NCBI GenBank assembly: GCA_001986395.2 | Contig: MQVO02000002.1 | Span: 1,860,001 to 1,924,000 of the forward strand | Reading direction: 5' to 3' | DNA length: 64,000 nucleotides | Source of the DNA: Irpex lacteus | Taxonomy: Eukaryota; Basidiomycota; Agaricomycetes; Polyporales; Irpicaceae | Shown here: positions 33,924-42,598 of the stretch, in pieces | How the letters are laid out: each line of letters starts with the position of its first letter | How positions within the stretch are numbered: the stretch's first letter is position 1 | The notes under the pieces: model-generated | Database searches by the model: none | Told to the model about the DNA's origin: nothing | Seen by the model: only the letters and a program-made list of their open reading frames with translations | Translations under genes and position numbers: made by a program

Positions 33924-35859
33924 ATGATGTCAATGCTCGATGGTCAATGACGTATCGGTGTGTATTGCTTTCATCTGACTGTGTACGGTTGACCCCTTTC
34001 TATAGCAAAATCAAAGCAACTTGAAGAGATCGCTGCAAATGGCGGGCAACAGCCCGGACAGGATTCTTCAGGAGCTCCTGGCGGTGACGGTGGTGGAGGA
34101 CAATATACCAGCGATGCAAACCCCTTCTTACCTGTGACAGAGGCCCAGAGGATGATCGGCGCGTCCTACTCTGATGCGGACATCGCAAGGGCGTCGTTGG
34201 CCCAAATGAACGAGATTTCGAGAAGGGCGGAGGTCGCTGGGCTGACGTTCGGGTCGGTGAACCAGCAGCAGCAACAGCAACAACAGCAGCCTCAGCCTCA
34301 ACAGCAACAGCAAGGACAAGCTTCGCCCAGTACGAGTCAGACACAGAGCCCTCAGCAGCCTCCTCAACAACAACAATCACAGCAACAGCAACAGCAACAG
34401 CAACGCGATAGTCAGCCTCAGGCGGGAAGGGACCAGCAGAGGCCTGAGTCGAGCGCGAGTAGGATATATGCGGCTGCCGCCGCCGCCGGGTTGATGCCTG
34501 AACGTCCGTTAAGCAGGCAAGATGCTCTTGCAAGGATCGAAGAGCTCCAGCGTGCGAGGCCATTATCTGCACAGGGTCAGCGACCCTCCCAAGATTCCGG
34601 TGCGGGGTCCTCGTCTGCGGGTGGTTCGTCTGGCTCGACGCCAGCTCCTGCGTACGACTTCATGAACATGCTCGGACCTCAAGGCACAGGTATCGACGAG
34701 CGGTACGGTGTACCGATGAACAGCAGCACGTTGTCGCATGAGGGTTTACAGGTGTTCACCGTTGGACACTTGATGCCCAAGTCGTCGATGGACGATGAGA
34801 ATGGGAACTGGAGCTTCGACGCGAATACGCTCAAGGACGCTGTGGTTATGCCGACTCCGCAGGGAATGGGCGGGGACCCGCCGCAGGAGGGAGAGAACGA
34901 GAGACAGCAGCCGCTCGTGCTTGTGGACGAGGCGACGTCCCAGCCGATCTCGGCTCCTGCAGCTAGCATGGCTGTTCCCGGGGCGAAGAAGCTGAGGGTG
35001 AGGAGGAGCACGTACGTCCCTGGGTGGGCGGTTCCGCCGAGGGTGTTGCTCGTGGACGACGATGCGGTTAGTAGGAAGTTGAGCAGCAAGTTTTTGCAGG
35101 TGTTTGGGTGTGCGATCGATGTTGCTGTGGACGGGATTGGCGCTGTCAACAAGATGAACTTGGAGAAGTATGATTTGGTGTTGATGGTCAGTTTCGTTTT
35201 ACTCCGCGGTGGCGTTGAAGATGTGTGCTAAGTCGAGGTGTGTAGGATATCGTCATGCCGAAGTTGGACGGTGTCTCTGCTACGTCGCTCATTCGACAGT
35301 TCGATCATATGACGCCTATCATCTCGATGACGAGTAACTCGACGCCGGGCGAGATCATCAAGTACTACTCTTCAGGAATGAACGATATTCTGCCCAAGCC
35401 GTTCACCAAGGACGGTTTACTCCAGATGCTTGAGGTTTGTCTAAACTTTTCTTCGCATTCAAAGCGCATTCGTCTCACCTATCCTTCTCACAGCGCCACC
35501 TCATGCACTTGAAAGTCATCCAGACCATGCACAGGATCCCTCGCTCAGTCGGCATTCCCCCGCTCTCAGATAGCAACTTCGACCAGGCGCTCTCAATCCA
35601 GGCCGCCAACATGGCCGCTGCCGGCCCCTCTGGCATGTTCGCTCTGGGAGAAGACGAGGGCAAGATCAACCCGCTAGCAGGCATGGGCCTCAGCGACGAG
35701 CAGTACACGATGATCCTCCAGAACATGGTCACCGGTGACTCGTTCATGGGCGGTATGGCCCTTGACATCGCTGCCGGACTCGATAGCGCGAAGCGTGCGT
35801 TGGACGACTCTGCGGACGGCCGGGATGGCAAGCGCGGACGCTTCGAGGTCATCGAGTGA
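33924..35859 (+). CDS. SKN7: SKN7-type response regulator, receiver half
   Basis: Exons 33924-33942, 34006-35186, 35246-35434, 35494-35859 sum to 1755 nt (584 aa). Starts MMSMLDAKSKQLEEI after a 63-nt intron. NPFLPVTEAQRM and ARASLAQMNEISRRAEVAGL are typical of the Skn7 mid-region. A Gln-rich tract (about residues 85-145) follows, then the receiver domain: VLLVDDDAVSRKL (acidic pocket), LVLMDIVMPKLDGVSA (phospho-acceptor Asp), ISMTSNSTPGE (Thr/Ser switch), DILPKPFTK (Lys). It receives phosphate from a Ypd1-type phosphotransfer protein. If SKN7 is one gene this is its 3' half; if separate, its start at 33924 is the one whose phase fits the intron. Confidence 0.85.
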
Positions 35860-36343
35860 ACGCGGAGGGTGTGTTGCATATGGACAGTTCTCAATATCTT
35901 CGTCTCTCTTCCGCATTTTCCTTTCATTCTATGTGTGCGAAGGCCGATGCCTTCCACGTCGCTCTTCAACTTTATACCATCCCCATCACGCTCCCATGCT
36001 ATGCATTCTTGAGCTTTGTTTTCTTTCTTCACGTTTCCTCACACGCATCCTCAAGCTTCAGTCGTTTAGTTTGCCGAAGAGCCTGAACCTCATGTGTCTT
36101 GGAATCGCTTTGGTTCTGCTGATGTCTACGCTTTGAGCCTTCGACGCCAGTGTACTCTGCGTTAATCTGTATCAGTATCAGTATCCGCTTTGTATCATTC
36201 ATACCAGTTGAATACGTTTCAAAACTAAGAGATTCCCAACCAATCATGAACCGATCACGCCTGGCGCTTGATTGGACGTCATTCTAGCATGCGCGCGAAT
36301 GTTGAACGTTATGTCCAAGAGTCCAGACTTTTACAGTCTACTA

Positions 36344-37495
36344 CTATGTCTGCGGCATATCTCCTTCCCCACACCGTGTTCGCATTAGTTATCACTCTGA
36401 TATTGAAGACCTTCGCTGACATGTAAGTAGCTGCTGACTACTTATTCCACACTCGTCGATCGGGAAGCACACCTCACGCTCTACAAGGTACTTCGGTCTG
36501 CTGCGATAACCCTGTCGACATGCCACTAACTTAATGTCTGCTCATTAGGTTAAGAAGTTCTGGTTCGCGGAAGACAAAGAGAAGTTAGCCGACAAGGTCT
36601 CCCAACAGCTGTTCGACGAACACAAGCCAGTCCAGCTCTACCTGGTTCAAACAATGGAGGAGGCGTTTGGCGATGCTTCCTTGACGCACTATGTGATTGT
36701 CAAGGTCGAGCTCACCACTGGTATGTGGTTTATTCCTGCATTCAGTCTCGGGTATACTCAGACATATGATCGTAACAGCATCAAGTTTCACGGCAAGTGA
36801 GTAACTAATAAGGCGGTCATATGTCTCTGTGAATACGCTATTAACTCCGCGTAGAAGATGAAGAAGTCGTCGCACTTGCGCAACGCAACTATATGTCACA
36901 TCCAGACGGCGCAAAACAGAGGAATGTGGCGAAGATCCAGAAGAAAGCAAACAAAACCGCGCAGGACAGCCGGCTACCTCGCGCACTCACAGGTTTTCCA
37001 ATCGTTACTGTGCATCCTGTTTTCAGTCTATTCCAGCTAAAACCAGAACGTTAGGCCACTTGCCATCAATTTACACATAGGCGGACTTGGCGGGATGATG
37101 GCGGCAGAGAAATCGACGCATCCCATTCGCTAAAGCTCGAGCCTGCCCCAGCGGCCGGAGGTCTTTGGTGATCCGCTCTATGTATGTACAAAAAAATGTG
37201 GCCTAACGTTCTGGTTTTAGCTGTCATGAGCATTGCGAATGGCTCCTTAGCCGACAAGCCACTCGTCTCTGCAGAACTAAATCTCGCCGTTGACTTTCGT
37301 GAACTCTTCTTCGAAGCCTACGATGATGACCTCGAGAGGCGGAAGAAGATCCGGAAGACCTTTGACTCCATTGGACAAACGGCTGCAGCTGACGATCATT
37401 TGTTTTCCCCTGGTGGGCGCATCGAGATGTACGACGAAAGGATAGAAAGCCCGGTCGCCGGTCGAAAGCTCGAGTGCGATATCGCAGGTCATTGA
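36344..37495 (+). pseudogene. Crinkler-like gene interrupted by a MITE
   Basis: Recognisable pieces: LVDREAHLTLYK (about 36430-36488), then after an intron VKKFWFAEDKEKLADKVSQQ and VQLYLVQTMEEAFGD (36550-36736), then after a second intron EDEEVVALAQRNYMS..LPRALTGFPIVTVHPVFSLFQ (36856-37039). L-x-L-Y-K-V followed by a L-(S/A)-D-K-(V/L) strand is the Crinkler N-terminal pattern. The frame is then broken by a 178-bp MITE and resumes at 37220 (VMSIANGSLADKPLVSAELN) to a stop at 37495. Removing the element with one TA gives one continuous frame. The first exon (MSAAYLLPH, 36344) cannot be joined to the next by a normal intron, so the 5' end is also doubtful. The C-terminal domain is not recognised. 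Confidence 0.6.
37040..37217. mobile_element. MITE with TA target duplication inside a coding exon
   Basis: 178 bp between TA dinucleotides at 37038-37039 and 37218-37219. The ends are perfect inverted repeats: left AAACCAGAACGTTAGGCCAC, right its exact inverse. The match even extends through the palindromic CAGC-TA-GCTG target. A TA duplication fits a Tc1/mariner-type non-autonomous element. No coding capacity. Confidence 0.85.
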
Positions 37496-38336
37496 GAGCT
37501 AGTACGCACATACGTAACACCGGGATATTTGACGATGTATCACTTGCATACAAGGAAAGTCTGAGCGTTGTGGCGCGGGAGATAGATCTGCATGAAGCTC
37601 TGGACTCACCTGTTGCATAGTTTTCAATCTTCAAAGTTTGAACCTAGCTCTACGAATTTGAATGAAGAGGCAACTTACGTGTTTGATTTCACTTGGTCGT
37701 ATTGCAAAGTAATGTGCATCGCTAGGGGTTGCTGAAATTTACCTACCGAATTGCCACCGTCAAGGTTCTAGGTTCGTCGAGTGAAAAAGGGGTGCGAACC
37801 ATTATGCAACGAGCCGTCCTTCGTGGTTGCAGCCACGTATCGCAACTCGAATTTCACCGAGGATGCAGGGGTCCCTCATAATGTCTCTGATACTTCTGTG
37901 AATTGACCTGCGTTCCGCCCATGAGCGAAACTGAATATCAAGAATACGCGTGACTCACCGAGTGACATGGTCAGCCTGAGCCCGTTCATAGTAAATAAAG
38001 CACAGTGCATACACAGTATTCACGACCGGACCGTTCGCGTGAGCTAGAAACCTATCAGTCAATTGAAGAGGCCAAATTGCGGAATCACTCAAAATCAAGA
38101 AGCTCACACTTCAATTGGATCTTGAGAAGTCGTCACGCAGCCACGGTCATGAGTCGCACAATCGGTGCATCGCACCAAAGAGGAACAGGACCTACTGTCA
38201 GAAATAGCCTATGGTCATTTGCCTGCCCACCTCAAGTTGGAAGGACCGGGGTAGATACACCACGACATTCGTGGTAAATCTGCCATGGACCTATCCAACT
38301 CAAGCTGCGCGTGCTGCTGGTGCTGGTGGAGATTTG
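37496..38336. other. intergenic
   Basis: No gene recognised. Open frames such as 38005-38277 (plus) lack protein-like features. Confidence 0.4.
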
Positions 38337-38780
38337 TCACTGGGGATGCTCGTATATGGGCACGGCGAGTCGGCAGCTGTTCTTAGAAGCTCCTGGCTGG
38401 TGAATGGGCTTCCCATCTGTCTCCCATTGCGGGATCAGGTTCCGTTCGTAGCTCCCATGTCCTAGGCACAGGATCATCGGGAAAGTAGCACGAGATATCC
38501 CTCGCAATAGAGCTTGGGACGCAGCTGACCGTAGCGCGTGAATCAGCCATGCCAGGGTGTATTCGCGCCATGGAGGCTTCAGTTCCTGCGCGACGACATC
38601 CTTGATTTTCGAAGTGATACCGGAAGAATACGAGCAGTGGAGATGTGGATTCTGATGCTCATTGTGAGATAATACACACCATCGAGAGTTATCTGGAAAC
38701 ATGAGTGACGCACCGGTGGTAATCAGCCAAGGCGAGGCTGGCAGGAACCGGTGGTGAATTATGGCCACTGTTGGTGACAT
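38337..38780 (-). CDS. hypothetical protein (doubtful)
   Basis: Single open frame of 147 codons, MSPTVAIIHHRFLPASPW to VPIYEHPQ. The amino-acid mix is protein-like (several Trp/Pro/His, no low complexity), but there is no recognised domain, and a competing plus-strand frame starts at 38761. It could be part of a decayed gene. Confidence 0.3.
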   Translation of the reverse strand: MSPTVAIIHHRFLPASPWLITTGASLMFPDNSRWCVLSHNEHQNPHLHCSYSSGITSKIKDVVAQELKPPWREYTLAWLIHALRSAASQALLRGISRATFPMILCLGHGSYERNLIPQWETDGKPIHQPGASKNSCRLAVPIYEHPQ

Positions 38781-39438
38781 GACGAAAAATTTTCACCTCA
38801 CGACACGCGAGACGCCACATCCCTGGGATGTTTGTATGGACCGTGCTGTTCGAGCCGTTTCTTATGATTCCGGCCGGCGACCTGACGAGACTGCCGCAGG
38901 CATCGTCAACACATTGAGGAAACGTTGCGTTTTAGTCGCTTTTGGTGAAATTTTGGTACGAATGGGCGCGGTTGGGAACGGGCGGCCTAGCGATATGGCT
39001 GAAAAGGTGTTAGTAATCTCGGCCGACATTCCTGTCGACGACGTTGAAGCAGTTGAGCTCGTAGATATGGAAGTATAGGTCGAACAAAAGCAAGAGGAGG
39101 ATGGAGGAGGGGGGAATTTAGGGTTAAGGTTACGATGATGACGGCGCTGTCAACGAGTGTTACCGCGTCTCGCCTGTTTGTCTCGACTCTCATCTGCTGC
39201 TCGTCGTTCGTCCAGAGCCTACTCGACATGCACGCGGCCGAACGCAGCAACATGTTTAGAGAACAAGTCGAAAGGGACATGATGCACGTTGACGCCAAGC
39301 ATAAACCGTTCCGGTAGTACCCACAGCAATGGATCATTTCGCCAGCTTTACAAGCTTCCAACTGCCATCTGTTCTCCCGACCTTTCCTCGTGAAACAAAG
39401 TCATTCTTGGGGATCACCGTCTCCCAACTGCCCCTGGC
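38781..39438. other. intergenic
   Basis: A 105-codon plus-strand frame starting at 38761 (MATVGDMTKNFHLT) and a minus-strand frame overlap here; neither is supported. Confidence 0.4.
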
Positions 39439-39439
39439 G

Positions 39440-39558
39440 TATATAAACCCACACCACCTGCTCTCGCTCGTCAACAACAACCAGCAACATCCACCCAGCC
39501 CGTAAGTTTCGTCCTCCTGCGCCTCAGCTACTCTCATTGACCCTTCTATCTACCACAG
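39440..39558 (+). promoter_or_regulatory. TATA box and leader intron of the F-box gene
   Basis: TATATAAA at 39440-39447 lies 124 bases before the ATG. A leader intron GTAAGTTTC...CCACAG (39502-39558) ends 12 bases before the start codon at 39571. Confidence 0.6.
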
Positions 39559-39570
39559 CCTTACATAGCT

Positions 39571-40305
39571 ATGGCAGGTGCCACAGACCTCCCCAATGAG
39601 CTGTTGCTCATGATATTTCCCCTGCTGCCGCTTCAAGCACTCATCGCAGCCCGTGCCGTCAGCCATAAGTGGCGGCATCTCGCTCCCCTATCTGATATCC
39701 ACCCAACCCGCCGCAAGCTCCTCAGCCTCTACGACCAATTTGTCACATCCCCCGCCTTTCATGTCACTCGACCTATCATAGAACCCCACCTCTGCTCCTT
39801 TGACCGCAATGCCTACGTCTCTGCTCTCCCCGAAGCCACACCAGAGGACTTCAGGATGTGGCTCCTCGAGTGGCCATCCCGTGCCGCGATAGCCTGTCTC
39901 TGGCCAGGTCTCGACTCGAAGTTCAATATGAGCGAGGACATCTTTATCTCGAGACGCGACAAACGTAACCTGCTCGTCCCTAGACCACAGGTGCGCAGAC
40001 ACGATCTGGCGTTATTCGGCGGGCACGCATACGTGAGTGCACTTGAGATCCTCGACGAAGGCAATGGATGGAAGCACTGGGTGATTTTGGAGGGAGAGCA
40101 TAACGGCAAAGACCTTCGTGGACATGTCTACTCCAAAGTTCGTGGCGAGGACGGTGAAGACGGGTACGGCGAATTCCTCGAGGCGGACGGGTGGCTTCGC
40201 TATCTACAGGCGGAGGTATCGAATGAACAGTCGCTGTTGGAGGAGTTTGGTCTGTATTGTCCGTGCCAGTCGTGCCAGGGCCGCAGCGTACAGTTGGCAT
40301 ATTAG
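39571..40305 (+). CDS. F-box protein
   Basis: Single-exon, 244 aa. The N-terminus DLPNELLLMIFPLLPLQALI followed by ARAVSHKWRHLAP is a standard F-box, which binds Skp1 and recruits substrates to an SCF ubiquitin ligase. The remainder (about residues 60-244) has no recognised repeat; a C-terminal CPCQSCQG cysteine cluster is visible. Basidiomycete genomes carry large families of such proteins with variable substrate parts. The start is the first ATG after a leader intron. Confidence 0.85.
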   Translation: MAGATDLPNELLLMIFPLLPLQALIAARAVSHKWRHLAPLSDIHPTRRKLLSLYDQFVTSPAFHVTRPIIEPHLCSFDRNAYVSALPEATPEDFRMWLLEWPSRAAIACLWPGLDSKFNMSEDIFISRRDKRNLLVPRPQVRRHDLALFGGHAYVSALEILDEGNGWKHWVILEGEHNGKDLRGHVYSKVRGEDGEDGYGEFLEADGWLRYLQAEVSNEQSLLEEFGLYCPCQSCQGRSVQLAY

Positions 40306-40654
40306 TTTTGGAAATTTTGGATCAAAAGGCGAACAGTGAGTACGGGTGATTCTTGTACCTACGACTTTGACTTATAGTTTTCGGATTTTAGTGGCACTAG
40401 TACTGCCGTTTGTTGTTATCACATAGGACTCATACCCTGGACTTGATTCTGCAGTACGATATGACATCATCATTCTCACGAGTAATTTATGCTTATGACG
40501 TAGCTTCCAAATTTCACTTATCTTCCCTCTCATCTCGCCTGCATCGCTCAAAGAGGATCTCAGGCATGCTTGAATGGCCATATACCGTGAAATTCTCAGA
40601 CAATGCAGCGCCCATCCGTTCGCGCAGCCGAGCAGTTGAAGACCGTGTTCGTGT

Positions 40655-41696
40655 TTATTGATCCTCATAGAAGACCAACAAACGAAGCTCGATAGACTCC
40701 CTCCACGGAACACCCTCAGGCTTGGTGATATCGTCAAACGCCGTATGGGGAGTGAGAATAGCAGTCTTTCCATCGTTTCTGGAGTCGAAGCTAGCACACA
40801 AAAGAAAGATGCATCGTGAGTACAGCCCGCTATCGACATTATTACCCCTGAATGTCTCACCACTTGATCAAGGCAAATTCGTCCGGTTCCATCCCCTTCA
40901 AGTACTTCCATCTATGGCCGGGATTGAACTTGACACTGAGAGTCTCGCCCTTCCTATCAGGGTAGACGAGGTCAGTGGGAATCAAGTCCTTCTGGATGTC
41001 GATGCTCCTGAAGTCGCAGAACGCGAGCGGCCAGTCCCACGCGGTGTGCTTGATTGGACGCCAGAGGTTGATTATCTGGAAGCGATGCTTCAGTAGCTCG
41101 GGCACGTCTTCAGCTGGTAGATGACGATGGACGCGAGCCACTGACGATGCGGTGGTTTGGTCAACATGAACCCACGTTACTGGCTGCCGTGTGTCGGGAC
41201 TATCATCGAGCTGGTCTGGGCGACGTCGGCGGATAGCTGGAGAGGCGAGAGCAAGGGGAATGAGGGGATGCCGTAGATTGGATGTTCAGTCTAGTGATGC
41301 ATACGGTGAGAAGAGAAGGGGATGCTTACTGTGGTCAAACGGCTGGATCCGGCTCGCACCGGTGAGCCTCTTCACTAGCTCAACGCTCTCAGGGTAGTAC
41401 TCTCTGAGTATCTCCTCGTCGTTGGCAAACGAGGTGTACGTCTGAGGATGCCGGAAGAGCTGGAAACCTGCGTTGTCGAGAGTGTATTCTCCCTCTTTGC
41501 CACGTATGTTCTCTATCGCGAGCTCATGCGGTTCCTTTTCCCAGTTCTGACCGCGACGTCCAGAAGAGGGATCGACGTTGATGTCGATGTATGGCTTGGA
41601 ACCATCGGCGGGGGGCGTGAAGTAGTTGAGGGTGGCAATGACAGTAGAGGAAGAAGACATCATGCGCGTTGTTGGATGCGGCGAAAGATGTGACAT
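40655..41696 (-). CDS. CmcJ/NvfI-family oxidoreductase (asaB/GA4-desaturase-like)
   Basis: Exons 41696-41330, 41236-40861, 40790-40655 sum to 879 nt (292 aa). Family landmarks: TLNYFTPPADGSKPYI, HELAIENIRGKE, the HxD region VTWVHVDQTTASSVARVHRH, FQIINLWRPIKH, DWPLAFCDFRS, WKYLKGMEPDEFALIKCFDS, FTPHTAFDD-like LTPHTAFDD, and IELRLLVFY. The family contains Fe(II)/2-oxoglutarate-dependent-type hydroxylases and desaturases of fungal secondary metabolism; the substrate here is unknown and no biosynthetic cluster surrounds it. In-frame ATGs at 41663 and 41660 (MMSSSSTV) are alternative starts. Confidence 0.85.
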
Positions 41697-41886
41697 CGGT
41701 AGTCATGAGATATGGCAGGTATGTTGGCAAATACGGCTACTTATCCCTCATGTCCTTTATTGATGTTTATCCTTGTCTGTAGATCTTTTCACATGGCGTG
41801 CTTCTGAGGTCACAGATTGCCGCGATTCTCCACTACCGGGCACACTAGGATCGGCACTCCGAGCAGACTGACTAAGATGCTTGTCT

Positions 41887-42245
41887 TCACACACCCAGGG
41901 CGTGTCCTGCGAACGTACGTGACCACTTTGTGAGAACGACAATGGATCGGCTCATATTGTCTGCAGTTTGTGAAGTGCCTATGAATTTAGTAGAGGCCCT
42001 AGCAGCAGTTATTGCTTTACTGATGATTGACTGGAACAAAACGTTAGTAGTTGTGCCAATGTATGACACGCTTGAGCGCTCACTGCAGTCAGATCCCTGA
42101 TCAGGAAATGATCGCCACCGGACGTCCAAGCAGGCTCGCCACGACGGTTGGAATGCAGACTCTGTATGCTGTTTTTGTTCACTCTCGTCGTAGTATTCAT
42201 GCTCACCCTTTCATATCTCGTTAGTCGGTGGTTGCTGAACGGCAT
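41887..42245 (-). CDS. small three-exon open reading frame, unknown
   Basis: Exons 42245-42207, 42161-42084 and 42030-41887 join to 261 nt (86 aa) via GTGAGC..ACAG and GTGAGC..CCAG introns of 45 and 54 nt. The product starts MPFSNHRLTRYER and contains FLIRDLTA and SIISKAITAARASTKF. Not recognised. The matching splice phases support a gene, but the length is small and chance cannot be excluded. Confidence 0.3.
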
Positions 42246-42598
42246 GTAAACTCAATAGTGTGCCTTCACGCACGAACAAGAACAACGACTGCCAGTGGCT
42301 ACTACCATCACCGCCTTAACACTGCAGCTACTACTGCAGCACTCTGGGTGGGTGAAGTGGCGACACAACAAGACATAGCATCTCCATTATACTTTTCTAA
42401 CAATCGAGCAGTGCATACATACGGGGTTGTGGCGAGTTCCTTGTTGGCTAACGGCAGTCCAACTTCATCTGAGTGGCGTATAAAGGCGAAACAGTGAGTT
42501 AAAGCGTGTTGTCTCCCTTGTATATCTCTCTGCCGTTCACCCATATCATCACGCCCACACTATCTTTCCCTTGGTAATCCCACAGCGAACGCGATTAC
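42246..42598. promoter_or_regulatory. upstream region of kinase K2
   Basis: Contains GTATAAAGGCGAAACA at 42479 (TATA-like) followed by an intron-like GTGAGT..CACAG (42494-42585) just before the ATG at 42599. The same block, 531 bases downstream, is part of coding exon 2 and intron 2 of K2. Confidence 0.5.

Noticed and set aside
33057..33950. 297-codon open frame between the SKN7 halves
   Set aside because: Composition is that of C/T-rich non-coding DNA (Ser/Leu/Arg/Cys runs) with no domain. Its last codons MMSMLD are only the start of the receiver gene.
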